From Fretibacterium sp. (GTDB lineage: Bacteria; Synergistota; Synergistia; Synergistales; Aminobacteriaceae), in assembly GCA_024695065.1 (NCBI GenBank), contig JAILIX010000031.1:1-36005 (forward strand): a DNA stretch of 36,005 bases. Direction: 5' to 3'. A program made the translations under genes and the position numbers. The notes beneath the pieces are model-generated. The model saw only the letters and a list, made by a program, of their open reading frames with translations. It did not search any database and was not told where the DNA came from. Positions 8,319-17,061 of the stretch are shown one piece after another (position 1 is the stretch's first letter; every line of letters begins with the position of its first letter).

Positions 8319-8359
8319 GAATTTTGGCTGTATATGTAATGAGGTGCCGATTAAAGAAG

Positions 8360-9481
8360 ATGGAAGATTTATACGAACTCCTGGAGGTCCCGCGGGACGC
8401 GACGCAGGCGGACATCAAAAAATCCTATCGTCAGCTTGTGCGCAAGTATCACCCGGACGCGCACCCCGGCGACAAGGACGCCGAGGAGCGCTTCAAGAAA
8501 ATCAACGCAGCCTACTCCGTCCTGAGTGACCCGGAGAAGCGGGCCCGGTATGATCAGTTTGGCTCCGCCGATGGTCCCTCTTTTAATGGAGGGATGGGCG
8601 GAATGGACTTTGGCGATCTGTTCGGCGACCTGTTCTCTCAGGTCTTTGGCGGAGGAATGGGCCGGCGGCAGGCGGATCCCAGCGCTCCCCGGCGCGGGGA
8701 CGATCTGGAGATGGTTCTCCGGGTCACGCTTCTGGAAGCAGCGCAGGGGGTAACCCGCGATCTGGAGATTCCCCGCTGGGAGAAGTGTGAGACCTGCGGC
8801 GGCTCCGGCGCCAAACCGGGCACGAAGCCGGAAACCTGTACCACCTGCGGAGGCCGGGGTCAGGTTCAGCAGACCCAGCAGTCCCTCTTCGGGCAGTTCG
8901 TCACGGTTGTCCCCTGCCCTTCCTGCCACGGCACAGGCAAGATCATCCACGAGCGGTGTTCCGGGTGCGGCGGACAGGGCCAGGTGCGCCGGACGCACAA
9001 GCTGGAGGTCAAGGTGCCGGCGGGTGTGGAGCGCGGCACACGGCTTCGCATCCCCGGGGCGGGCGAGGCCGGCGCAAACGGCGGACCGGCGGGGGATCTT
9101 TATCTGGTCACGGATGTGGCGGCCAATGACCAGTTTGAGCGCGACGGGGCAGACCTTCATACACGCCTGGTTCTGACCTACCCCCAGGCGGTGCTGGGCG
9201 CGGAGACGGAGATTGAGACGCTGATTGACGGCAGGGAGAAAATCGCGGTCCCGGCGGGGACCTTCCACGGCCACGTCCTCAAGGTCAGGGGCAAGGGAAT
9301 GCCGCGTCTGAACCGCGCCCGTTCCCGGGGGGACCTCTACGCCCACGTCTTCATCGACATCCCCACGAAGCTGACAGACCGCCAGAAGGAGCTCATCACG
9401 GAGCTGGCCAGGGAGATGAAAGCCCCGGTCAACACAGAAGAGCCGGGCCTTTTTGATAAGGTCAAAAAGCTGTTCAACTGA
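8360..9481 (+). CDS. dnaJ: Type I DnaJ co-chaperone (zinc-finger Hsp40)
   Basis: 373 aa. DnaJ binds unfolded proteins and stimulates the DnaK ATPase. Seen: J domain with HPD at 31-33, short Gly/Phe region (GGMGGMDFGDLFGDLFSQVFGGG, described here in parts), four CxxCxGxG zinc repeats (CETCGGSG, CTTCGGRG, CPSCHGTG, CSGCGGQG), and a C-terminal substrate domain. I start at ATG 8360 (MEDLYELLEV) because family proteins begin right at the J domain. TTG 8324 or ATG 8339 would add 12 or 7 residues without a better ribosome site. dnaK and grpE are not in the window, and no CIRCE element is visible upstream. Confidence 0.93.
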   Translation: MEDLYELLEVPRDATQADIKKSYRQLVRKYHPDAHPGDKDAEERFKKINAAYSVLSDPEKRARYDQFGSADGPSFNGGMGGMDFGDLFGDLFSQVFGGGMGRRQADPSAPRRGDDLEMVLRVTLLEAAQGVTRDLEIPRWEKCETCGGSGAKPGTKPETCTTCGGRGQVQQTQQSLFGQFVTVVPCPSCHGTGKIIHERCSGCGGQGQVRRTHKLEVKVPAGVERGTRLRIPGAGEAGANGGPAGDLYLVTDVAANDQFERDGADLHTRLVLTYPQAVLGAETEIETLIDGREKIAVPAGTFHGHVLKVRGKGMPRLNRARSRGDLYAHVFIDIPTKLTDRQKELITELAREMKAPVNTEEPGLFDKVKKLFN

Positions 9482-9636
9482 GGCGGAATGGAATGAGGCC
9501 ATGCGACCGGCAGAACACCTTAATGCCGCGCCAGGCGCCGGAACGTGCTGTGTCCGTAGTTCTCTTGATGTACGCCCTTTGTTTTTGATGTTATACTTTT
9601 TCATGGTTAATATTGGTCAATAAGGGGCTGATAGAG

Positions 9637-10533
9637 ATGTCCGTAAAATATAAGGATTACTACGAAATTTTGGGTGTATCCCGCACGGCGCCGGCCGATG
9701 AGATTCGCCGGGCCTACAGAAAGCTGGCAAAGAAGTACCATCCCGATATCTGCAAAGAGAAGGACGCCGAGGCGCGTTACAAGGAAATCAACGAGGCCTA
9801 CGAGGTCCTCAAGGACCCGGAGAAACGTCAGAAGTACGACACTCTGGGAATGAACTGGCAGGCGGGGCAGGACTTCACTCCCCCGCCGGGCTGGCAGGGT
9901 GCCCCCGGGGGCGTTCATATGGAGTTCGGCGGGGACATGGGGGGCTTCAGCGACTTCTTCAAGACGATCTTTGGCAGCGGCGGGTTCTCCGACTTCTTCT
10001 CCGGCGCTCAGAGTGGAGGGTTTCGGGGTCAGCCCGTCCAGCGGGACAGCCAGGTGGACCTGGACCTGTCGCTGGAGGACGCTGTCCGCGGCGGCACCCA
10101 CACACTGGTGCTGAGCAGCCGGGGCAGCGAGCGGAGGACACTGAATGTGCGTCTGCCTCAGGGCATCACCGACGGCTCGCAGATTCGCCTTCCAGGCAAG
10201 GCGAACGGCGGCGGGGATATCTACGTGAACCTGCATCTGGCGCCGCATCCTGTCTTCTCGGTCGATGGGTATGATCTGACGCGGGAGATGAAGGTCGCCC
10301 CATGGGCGGCCGTGCTGGGCGGCGACATTCAGGTGGAGACCCTGACCGGCTCCGTCACGATGAAGATGCCCCCCGGCATTCAGGACGGGCAGCGCCTGCG
10401 TCTGCGCGGCAAGGGAATGCCCCGGCGGGATGGCGGCAGCGGCGACCTCTTTGTCCGCATCCGCATTGAGATTCCCCGCCACCTGACCGAAAAGCAGCGT
10501 GAACTGTGGCAGGAGCTGGCAAAGTTAGGCTGA
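9637..10533 (+). CDS. cbpA: CbpA-like DnaJ protein without zinc finger
   Basis: 298 aa. Seen: J domain starting YKDYYEILGV with HPD at 35-37, then a Gly/Phe-rich region (about 85-135), then directly a DnaJ C-terminal domain pair (QVDLDLSLEDAVRGG..., GDLFVRIRIEIP...). The four CxxCxGxG repeats of DnaJ are absent, so this is the type II/CbpA class. It probably works with DnaK as an alternative co-chaperone under stress or starvation. ATG 9637 follows AAGGGG with 9-nt spacing; an upstream TTG 9613 is less likely. An extended -10 (TGTTATACT) at about 9587-9595 may be its promoter. It pairs in tandem with dnaJ 155 nt upstream. Confidence 0.88.
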   Translation: MSVKYKDYYEILGVSRTAPADEIRRAYRKLAKKYHPDICKEKDAEARYKEINEAYEVLKDPEKRQKYDTLGMNWQAGQDFTPPPGWQGAPGGVHMEFGGDMGGFSDFFKTIFGSGGFSDFFSGAQSGGFRGQPVQRDSQVDLDLSLEDAVRGGTHTLVLSSRGSERRTLNVRLPQGITDGSQIRLPGKANGGGDIYVNLHLAPHPVFSVDGYDLTREMKVAPWAAVLGGDIQVETLTGSVTMKMPPGIQDGQRLRLRGKGMPRRDGGSGDLFVRIRIEIPRHLTEKQRELWQELAKLG

Positions 10534-10551
10534 GCCGGACAACACAAACAG

Positions 10552-10588
10552 ACGCGGAGGCTTCCAGGGGAGCCCCCGCGTTTTTTTT
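10552..10588 (+). terminator. Intrinsic terminator after cbpA
   Basis: ACGCGG-A-GGCT pairs with AGCC-CCCGCGT-type 3' arm (one mismatch), followed by eight T from 10581. A clear end for the chaperone unit. Confidence 0.85.
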
Positions 10589-10686
10589 ACAGCATTCAGC
10601 CCCCCAGCGCCGTGTCCAGGGCCTGACTCAGCCCTCCATGAAAACGCACCGGAGAGGAATAACCATAAAAGCATGGTATGTTAAGG

Positions 10687-10692
10687 TATAAT
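10687..10692 (+). promoter_or_regulatory. -10 box upstream of the secreted paralogue pair
   Basis: Consensus TATAAT, 38 nt before the GTG start at 10730. No good -35 lies 16-18 nt upstream, so activation or an alternative element may be needed. It follows a strong terminator, which makes it the likely start of the next transcription unit. Confidence 0.45.
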
Positions 10693-10729
10693 GGAGCCCA
10701 ATACCTTATCTGAGCAGGAGGGATTCACT

Positions 10730-11368
10730 GTGAAAAAGTTTGTTTTTGCGTTTTTCGCGGTTCTGGCACTGTCTCTGGGCTGCGCGTTTGCGGATGAGCC
10801 GGCGGCGCAGGAGGCAGAGGATAAGACGCTCAAAAAAGACGCGGCAGGGAACCCGATTGATTTAAAGACAAAGGACGGGCTTCGCATCGCCTACATGGGG
10901 ACGTTCCGCATTATGGCCGCGCCGGAAGAGGGAGGAGAGGAGAAGGTCACAGACAAAATCGTCTCCGTCTTCATGGTTAAGGCGGACAGGGACATGACCC
11001 TTTGGGTGAACGCCCAGGGCGGTGTGGACACAAAGACAAACAAGTTCAGCTGCAACGACGACTGGTGTCATATTGCCGGCAACAGCAACAGGCAGGTGGA
11101 AATCCTTGAGGATATCTGGATGCGCGTGGAGTTCTTCCATGTCCTGCCTCTGGATAAATTCAGCGAGCTGCCCCGCATTGGCCGCTTTTTCGAATTTGCC
11201 TTCGCAGAGGCCGGGAAAGAGCCCTGCAAACTGGTCTACAAAAAAATCCGTGTTCAGCCATGGAAGGTCTGGAAGGAAGTTGAGAAAAAGGTTATCGCCA
11301 TGGAGGAGGATGAGGAGGATATCGAAGACGGACAATCCGGGGATGCGCAAAAGGCTGAGGGGGCATAA
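10730..11368 (+). CDS. Secreted protein of unknown family (short paralogue)
   Basis: 212 aa from GTG 10730, chosen because CAGGAGGG lies 8-9 nt upstream and the next residues (VKKFVFAFFAVLALSLGCAFA) form a textbook Sec signal cleaved near residue 21. I do not recognise the family. The mature part has an AYMGTFR motif, VSVFMVKADRDMTLW, a GGVDTKTNKF-WCHIAGN segment and EDIWMRVEFFHVLPLDKF, then a basic stretch and a very acidic C-terminus (EEDEEDIEDG). All these motifs recur in residues 35-172 of the next protein, so the two are tandem paralogues. Stop and next start are 2 nt apart, so they are co-translated. Probably periplasmic or surface located. Confidence 0.8.
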   Translation: MKKFVFAFFAVLALSLGCAFADEPAAQEAEDKTLKKDAAGNPIDLKTKDGLRIAYMGTFRIMAAPEEGGEEKVTDKIVSVFMVKADRDMTLWVNAQGGVDTKTNKFSCNDDWCHIAGNSNRQVEILEDIWMRVEFFHVLPLDKFSELPRIGRFFEFAFAEAGKEPCKLVYKKIRVQPWKVWKEVEKKVIAMEEDEEDIEDGQSGDAQKAEGA

Positions 11369-11370
11369 AC

Positions 11371-13452
11371 ATGAAAAAGGCTTTCCTTGTTTTTCTGGCG
11401 GCGGCCGCGGTCCTGACGCTCATTCCCTGCTGCGTGTCCGCAGAACAGAATGCGGCAGCCTGTGAAACAGTGAAAAAGGATGCGGCGGGCAACGCCGTTG
11501 AACTGAGGACAAAGGACGGACTTCATATTGCCTATATGGGAACGTTCCGCCTTGCGGACGAAACGGAGAAGCCCACAAATGATGTTGTCTCCGTCTTCAT
11601 GGTCAGGGCCGACAGGGATATGACCCTCTGGACGGACACCGGCGGCGGTGTGGATACAAAGACAAACAAGTTTAATTACAGGGACAGCAACTGGTGCCAC
11701 ATTGCCGGGAACAACACCAGACAGGTCGATATTCTGGAGGATATCTGGATGCGCGTGGAGTTCTTCCACGTCCTGCCTCTGGATAAATTCGGCGAGCTGC
11801 CCCGCGTCGGACGCTTCAATGAGTTTGCCTTCGCCGAGGCCGGCCACCCCGCCACGAAACTGGTTTACCGCAAGATAAGGCTTCAGCCCGCCTCCGCCCT
11901 GAAGGCGCTGGAACCGGCTCTCGTCGCCATAGAGGACAACGACTCGGATGAGATAGAGATCCCCACAGCCTCAAAACCCAGGACGAAGGAGAACGGGAAT
12001 AAGCCGAAGCCTGATACAGCAAAGTCTGATTCAGCAACGCCTGATGCCGCGAAGTCTGAGGGCGGGAAGACCGGTGAGAAATCCGCTCCACAATCCGCTG
12101 CCGGCAAAATCTGGTTGGGACCTGTTCAGGTGACCGGGGACAACAGGGAAGACCTGGCAAAGGCGCTGGGTCTTGACAAAGGGACAATCACCTGCACGCC
12201 CGCTTCCGGAGGGAAACCGGCACAGCTGAACCTGTCCGGGGTCACCATTGAGAACCTGTTTACGGACCGTTACGACACCAGCCCCAGCCCGGCCTCATAC
12301 CACTGGTGGTCCTATGCGGCAGTGTACTCCGAGGAGGACCTGATCATCAACGTCAGCGGGCTTAACCTGATTGATACCAGCGGCTTCAGCGTAAAAGGGG
12401 CAAACCTGCACGGGATATTCTCAAGGGGGAACCTCACGATCCAGGGCGACGGCAGTTTCATCGTCCACAACGGCAATGTGACGAACAACAACAGCGTGGA
12501 TTACCGCGACAGCATTGCCGTGTATGCGGCGGGGACCCTGACTGTGAAGGACAGCGTATCGCTCCTGGCAGAGGGAGGCAGAAGCGAGCGCAACAGTGCA
12601 GGCCTGCGGGGCAACAGGGGAATCCGCATTGACGGCAGCGCTGAGGTTATCGCCTCCGGCGGCCTGGCCCTCTGCAGCTTTGGCTGCTGGGAAGGGCCCG
12701 TGGAGGTTCACGGCGGGACGCTCTCGATGTTTGGGGAAATGAGGGCCCTCGAGGGCACTCTGCTCCTTAAAGACGGTTTTACCGCCGTTACGAACACGGA
12801 GACGCCGAACGCCGAGGACAATAAAGAGAAGACCGCCGGGAGCCTCATGCCGGGAACTTACTCAGAGGAGGCAAGGACATTCAGGTATATCAAGGTCTCC
12901 GCGATGCCTGCGTCCGTGCCTCAGCCCAGTGGGAAACCTGAACCCCAGCCCGCTCCCCAAAAGGCACCGGTTCCGAAGCCCGCCGCAAAGCCCGCGCCCA
13001 GGACAGCTCCTGAGCCGGAAAAGCCGGCTGCCTCTCAAAAAACACTGACCAGGGAGAACTTCGCCGATTCTCTGTGGACGGCTGTGTCTCAGGAGTCGCT
13101 GAAAACGGCCCTCAGTTCCGGCGCGGATATCAACGCCGCAAACAGCTGGGGGAACACGGCGCTGCTTGTTGCCGTAGTGCGCAGAGAGCCGGATATCGCC
13201 TTCATCAACGCCCTGATAAAGTCCGGCGCGGATCTCAACATGGGGGATGGTTTTGGCTGCACTGCGCTGATTCGGTCCGTCAGGCGGTCCGACCCCAGGC
13301 CGGAGGTCATTGCCGCGCTGCTGGACGCCGGAGCGGACACGGCGGTGAAGGACCAGTGGGGCCACACCGCTGCCGATTACGCACAGAGGAATGGAAAATT
13401 AAAAGGCACAGATGTGCTGAAGCGCCTGGAGGCAGCCAATAAGCAGCCCTGA
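11371..13452 (+). CDS. Secreted modular protein: paralogue domain, beta-helix, ankyrin repeats
   Basis: 693 aa. Order: signal peptide (1-24); a copy of the preceding protein's domain (about 35-172); Lys/Pro/Asp/Ala-rich linker (200-242) with a KPDTAKSD-type imperfect repeat; a Gly/Asn-rich region (about 245-475) with short rungs such as GIFSRGNLTIQGDGSFIVHN and AVYAAGTLTVKDS that looks like a right-handed beta-helix of the kind seen in carbohydrate-binding domain proteins; a second Pro/Ala/Lys linker (513-556); and three to four ankyrin repeats (565-690) ending in KLKGTDVLKRLEAA. The ankyrin end resembles that of the next gene. Function unknown; an exported adhesion or scaffold role is inference. 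Start ATG 11371 lies just after the previous stop. Confidence 0.8.
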   Translation: MKKAFLVFLAAAAVLTLIPCCVSAEQNAAACETVKKDAAGNAVELRTKDGLHIAYMGTFRLADETEKPTNDVVSVFMVRADRDMTLWTDTGGGVDTKTNKFNYRDSNWCHIAGNNTRQVDILEDIWMRVEFFHVLPLDKFGELPRVGRFNEFAFAEAGHPATKLVYRKIRLQPASALKALEPALVAIEDNDSDEIEIPTASKPRTKENGNKPKPDTAKSDSATPDAAKSEGGKTGEKSAPQSAAGKIWLGPVQVTGDNREDLAKALGLDKGTITCTPASGGKPAQLNLSGVTIENLFTDRYDTSPSPASYHWWSYAAVYSEEDLIINVSGLNLIDTSGFSVKGANLHGIFSRGNLTIQGDGSFIVHNGNVTNNNSVDYRDSIAVYAAGTLTVKDSVSLLAEGGRSERNSAGLRGNRGIRIDGSAEVIASGGLALCSFGCWEGPVEVHGGTLSMFGEMRALEGTLLLKDGFTAVTNTETPNAEDNKEKTAGSLMPGTYSEEARTFRYIKVSAMPASVPQPSGKPEPQPAPQKAPVPKPAAKPAPRTAPEPEKPAASQKTLTRENFADSLWTAVSQESLKTALSSGADINAANSWGNTALLVAVVRREPDIAFINALIKSGADLNMGDGFGCTALIRSVRRSDPRPEVIAALLDAGADTAVKDQWGHTAADYAQRNGKLKGTDVLKRLEAANKQP

Positions 13453-13510
13453 CCTGCCGGACCGGTAAAATCAAATCGAAGCTGCTGCAGATGAAAGGAG
13501 ATGCTGCGTC

Positions 13511-15907
13511 ATGAAAAAAATTTTGTGTGGTTTGCTGTGCGTGCTTTTGTCGGTCCCGGCTTTCGGGGCCATTTCCGATAAAGAATTTCTGAGACTCTGC
13601 CGGAAAGGCAAGGCGGAGGAGATCGCAGCCGCGATCAGGGACGGAGCAAACCTCAGCGCCAGGAATAAGCAGAAGGAGACGCCCGTGATCATCGCAGCGG
13701 CATACAACACTTATGAGGCCGTCAAGGTTCTGGTGGATGCCGGCGCGGACCTGAAGGCCGTGGGCAGGGACGGCGAGACGGCGCTCATGGCGGCCTCAGT
13801 GAACAAGGATCCTAAAATTGTCTCAATGCTGCTTCAGGCCGGGGCGGATATTAAAACCAGAGCCAGGGATAACGTCTCGGTGATGATGGCTGCCGCGGTC
13901 AACGAAAACCCCGAAGTCCCGGCTTTACTGATAAAGGCCGGGGCGGATGTGAACACCGCAACGGAGAAAGAGGGCCTCACGCCGCTGTTTGTTGCCGCCG
14001 GGAACAATAACAATCCGGAGGTCTTCAGGATTCTGCTGGATGCCGGCGCCAACGCTGCCCTGAAGGACAAGAAGGGCCGGACAGTGCTTATGGCTGCCGC
14101 GCGGAACCGGAAGACTTCGGCTGAAATCGTCGACCTTCTCATCAAGGCCGGGGCCGACATCAACGCGGTCAACGCGGAGGGCAGCACAGCTCTGGACATC
14201 GCGGCGGACAGGCCCAATCCGGCAGCTTTTATCGCTCTGACAAGAGCCGGCGCCGATGCCGGCAAGGTCGATAAGGATGATATTTCGTATATGCTGAAGT
14301 CCACCGCCGAGAAAGGGAACGCCGATATTATCGCGGATCTGGTGAAATCCGGGGCGGATGTGAATGCAGCGGATCAGAGAGGCGAAACGCTCCTGATGAA
14401 GATCGTTGACTCCCGCGAACCCAATCAGGCGGTGATTGACGCACTGATAAAAGCCGGCGCAAACGTCAACGCGAAGGACTCCAGTGACAGAACTGCCCTT
14501 TCTCTGGCGGCCGAAAAAAGGAACCCGGCCCCAGAACTTGTCCACGCGCTGATTAAAGCCGGGGCCGATGTCAATCACAGAGACGGCTACGGCCAGACGA
14601 TTTTGATGAAAGCCGTTGGCCGCGGCGGACCGGAAGTTATTGCTGCGCTGATTAAAGCCGGGGCGGATATCCATGCTGTGGATTCCCGCGGGCGGACGGC
14701 GCTGCATATAGCCATCTCGCGCAGCCCCGAAGCCATTGGCCTGCTGGCAAAGGCCGGGGCCGATGTCAACGCGGCGGACGACAAGGGCCGGACACTCCTG
14801 ATGAACGCCCTCAGAAGCAATTCCGATCTCAAGACAATCAGGGCGCTTATCCAGGCCGGAGCGGATGTCAACGCCGCCGCCAGGGACGGGAACTGGAACG
14901 TGCTGAATACGGCGATACAATTCTGCGGCAGACAGGAAACGATAGACGCTGTCCTTAACGCCGGGGCCGACGTCAACGCGGCGACCAGTGACGGCTATAG
15001 GCCAGCCTTCTTCATCTTCAACAGGAGCAAGCCTCTTGAGCTTCTGAATTCCCTTATCGCCGCGGGACTGGACGTGAACACTGCCCAAAAAGACGGCGGG
15101 ACGCTTTTGATGAGGGCTGTGCAGAACCCGGACAAAGACTGCCGCGGCATTGTGGAGATGCTGCTTAAGGCGGGAGCGGACCCCAACGCGGCCTGTCACA
15201 AAGATGGGCGCACAGTCCTCATGCAGGCTGTGAGTCAGCAAAAGCTGGACGCCGACGTCATCACCATGCTGCTCAAAGGCGGAGCGGACCCCAACGCGGC
15301 TCTTAAGGACGGGACAACGGCACTGATGATCGCTGTGAAGCAAAACCCGGGAGGGGACATTATCCGTGCTCTGGCCGGAGGAGGAGCCAACCTCAACGCT
15401 GTGAACAGCAACAAAAGGTCGGCGCTTCACCTGGCGGCTCAAGAGGGCAGGCGAAGTCTGGAAGCCATCCGCGCTCTCATCGCCGCCGGAGCGGACGTGA
15501 ATCTGAGGGACAACCGGAACTATACGGCTTTGATGTATGCCCGCGGCGACGACGTGGAGGGGATCAGAGCTCTGCTGGACGCCGGGACGGACGTTCACGT
15601 CAGGGCCCCGGAGCAACGCACGGCGCTGTCGCTCGCGGGCACGAACAAAAATACCGTCCCGGAGGCCGTCACCCTTCTTCTGAAGGCCGGTCTGGACCCG
15701 AACGAGACGGATAAATTCGGGGATACTGTGCTGATGGCTGCCGCCCGCAACGTCGGCAACCCGGGGGTCATCGAGGTGCTGCTGGACGCCGGAGCGGACG
15801 CAGGCGTAAAGAATCCGGGCGGCAAGCGGGCCTTTGATTTCGCTAAAAAAAACAAGAAACTCGCCGGTTCCAACGCCCTGAAACGCCTGGAGCAGGCTGC
15901 CAGATAG
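13511..15907 (+). CDS. Secreted ankyrin-repeat protein (about 22 repeats)
   Basis: 798 aa. Signal peptide MKKILCGLLCVLLSVPAFGA (1-20), then essentially nothing but ankyrin repeats of 33-37 residues with the LIKAGADVNAxDxxGRTALMxA consensus; I count about 22. The end (AKKNKKLAGSNALKRLEQA) matches the C-terminus of the preceding protein, suggesting a shared capping helix. Ankyrin solenoids bind proteins; an exported one without catalytic domain likely acts as a scaffold or binding protein in the periplasm or on the cell surface. AAAGGAG precedes ATG 13511 by 10 nt. The 58-nt gap to the upstream gene has no terminator, so the genes are probably one operon. Confidence 0.88.
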   Translation: MKKILCGLLCVLLSVPAFGAISDKEFLRLCRKGKAEEIAAAIRDGANLSARNKQKETPVIIAAAYNTYEAVKVLVDAGADLKAVGRDGETALMAASVNKDPKIVSMLLQAGADIKTRARDNVSVMMAAAVNENPEVPALLIKAGADVNTATEKEGLTPLFVAAGNNNNPEVFRILLDAGANAALKDKKGRTVLMAAARNRKTSAEIVDLLIKAGADINAVNAEGSTALDIAADRPNPAAFIALTRAGADAGKVDKDDISYMLKSTAEKGNADIIADLVKSGADVNAADQRGETLLMKIVDSREPNQAVIDALIKAGANVNAKDSSDRTALSLAAEKRNPAPELVHALIKAGADVNHRDGYGQTILMKAVGRGGPEVIAALIKAGADIHAVDSRGRTALHIAISRSPEAIGLLAKAGADVNAADDKGRTLLMNALRSNSDLKTIRALIQAGADVNAAARDGNWNVLNTAIQFCGRQETIDAVLNAGADVNAATSDGYRPAFFIFNRSKPLELLNSLIAAGLDVNTAQKDGGTLLMRAVQNPDKDCRGIVEMLLKAGADPNAACHKDGRTVLMQAVSQQKLDADVITMLLKGGADPNAALKDGTTALMIAVKQNPGGDIIRALAGGGANLNAVNSNKRSALHLAAQEGRRSLEAIRALIAAGADVNLRDNRNYTALMYARGDDVEGIRALLDAGTDVHVRAPEQRTALSLAGTNKNTVPEAVTLLLKAGLDPNETDKFGDTVLMAAARNVGNPGVIEVLLDAGADAGVKNPGGKRAFDFAKKNKKLAGSNALKRLEQAAR

Positions 15908-15920
15908 GTGTTTTTAATCC

Positions 15921-15942
15921 ACGGGGCCGCCAAAGGCCCCGT
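15921..15942 (+). terminator. Hairpin after the ankyrin gene
   Basis: ACGGGGCC pairs with GGCCCCGT around GCCAAA (8 bp). The bases that follow (TCACCCTTTAT) are not a real T-tract, so it may only attenuate or protect the upstream mRNA end rather than separate the next gene. Confidence 0.5.
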
Positions 15943-15983
15943 TCACCCTTTATCAGCAGGGCTGTCGCTAAAGGGAGGGAATC

Positions 15984-17042
15984 ATGAGCTACGGTTTTTC
16001 AGTTTTGATGTTCTGTTTTTCCGCGCTGCTTCTGATTTATGCCGGGTTAGTCTCTCTGGGATTGACAGGGCTGATTCCAAAACAATGGGCCGTCCATATG
16101 AGCGATCCCCAAACCTACGCCCGGAACTTTGCCAAAATCCTTGCACTCACGGCTCTGGCTCCCGCGCTCAGCGGCCTTGCAGGGCTGTTTGGGGACGTCG
16201 AAAGGAACCCCTTTGTGCCGCTGCTGACCTTGATCCTGGGGATTGCAGCAGCCCTCTGGCTGGGGGTGCGCCTCACTGAGAAAAAGCTGTTATCCTCCAG
16301 TCAGGCCGCTGCCGTTCCCGACGAAGACGCCGAAGAAATTGAAGAAGAAATTGAAGAAGACGAACCCATCGAGCCAGCGGCCGGTATGCCGGCTTTTGAT
16401 GAGGCATTCCCCGGGCTCTGCCGCTGGCTTGCCCTGAGCCTGCTTCTGATGACAGGATTCGCGTGGGTTACGGCGTTCCGGCTGTTTGATCCGATGGCGG
16501 ACGTTTTGGGGTATGGATTCTTCGCGCTGTGGGGCGGCGCAATCATCGCCGGCGCTGTGGGCGCATCCCTTCTGCGGAAGCGCATACGGGACCTTGAGCG
16601 CGGAACGGCGCTGATCTTTCTGATGCTTTTCAGCCTTCTGACGGGCTTTATCCTCTCCATAACGATGCTGCCCTATTCCCAGGCCACGGTTGCTCAGGTG
16701 TATCTTCCGCCTCTGGCGATGTTCGCGCTGATAAGCCTGTATTCCGGAATCAGCGGCAGCGGCAGTTTCTCCTCGCTGCTTTTATGGGGGCTGGCTGCCG
16801 CTCTGGGGCTCAGGTTTTATCCTGGGACCTCGTGGGCGGCGTTCGCACTGAGTGTTGTGGTGATCCTTATCTTCGTTGCTTTGGCGGGCAAAGGCATGGA
16901 TGAAGCCCGGGCCGCCGCCGCTGAAGCCCCGGACCCCGGACAGACTGCCGTCACAGGCGCCCTGTCGTTTTTCATCGGTCTCATGTTATGCATCTCATTA
17001 TGGATACTCCTGGGGAGCATTTTTTCCAGAGACAGGAAATAA
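15984..17042 (+). CDS. Polytopic membrane protein of unknown function
   Basis: 352 aa, family not recognised. I count about ten hydrophobic segments: three before a strongly acidic loop (about residues 110-133, with EEIEEEIEEDEPIEP), and about seven after it, the last ending at the C-terminus. No transport or catalytic motif is visible. AAGGGAGGG precedes the ATG by 4-5 nt. It follows the secreted ankyrin genes and is followed 19 nt later by a zinc-ribbon membrane protein, so it probably belongs with them functionally. The acidic loop could be a docking or cation-binding site; that is speculation. Confidence 0.75.
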   Translation: MSYGFSVLMFCFSALLLIYAGLVSLGLTGLIPKQWAVHMSDPQTYARNFAKILALTALAPALSGLAGLFGDVERNPFVPLLTLILGIAAALWLGVRLTEKKLLSSSQAAAVPDEDAEEIEEEIEEDEPIEPAAGMPAFDEAFPGLCRWLALSLLLMTGFAWVTAFRLFDPMADVLGYGFFALWGGAIIAGAVGASLLRKRIRDLERGTALIFLMLFSLLTGFILSITMLPYSQATVAQVYLPPLAMFALISLYSGISGSGSFSSLLLWGLAAALGLRFYPGTSWAAFALSVVVILIFVALAGKGMDEARAAAAEAPDPGQTAVTGALSFFIGLMLCISLWILLGSIFSRDRK

Positions 17043-17061
17043 CAGAATAAGGAGCGATATC

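Noticed and set aside
8324-8359. Longer DnaJ N-terminus from TTG 8324
   Set aside because: The J domain begins at the ATG 8360 as in other DnaJ proteins, and the upstream codons lack a ribosome site.
13925-15616. Minus-strand frame of 563 codons opposite the ankyrin gene, with apparent internal repeats
   Set aside because: The repeats are only the mirror of the ankyrin repeats; no start signals.
13580-15880. Regular 99-110-bp periodicity that could suggest a direct-repeat array
   Set aside because: It is explained by ankyrin coding repeats; there are no identical repeats with unique spacers as in CRISPR.
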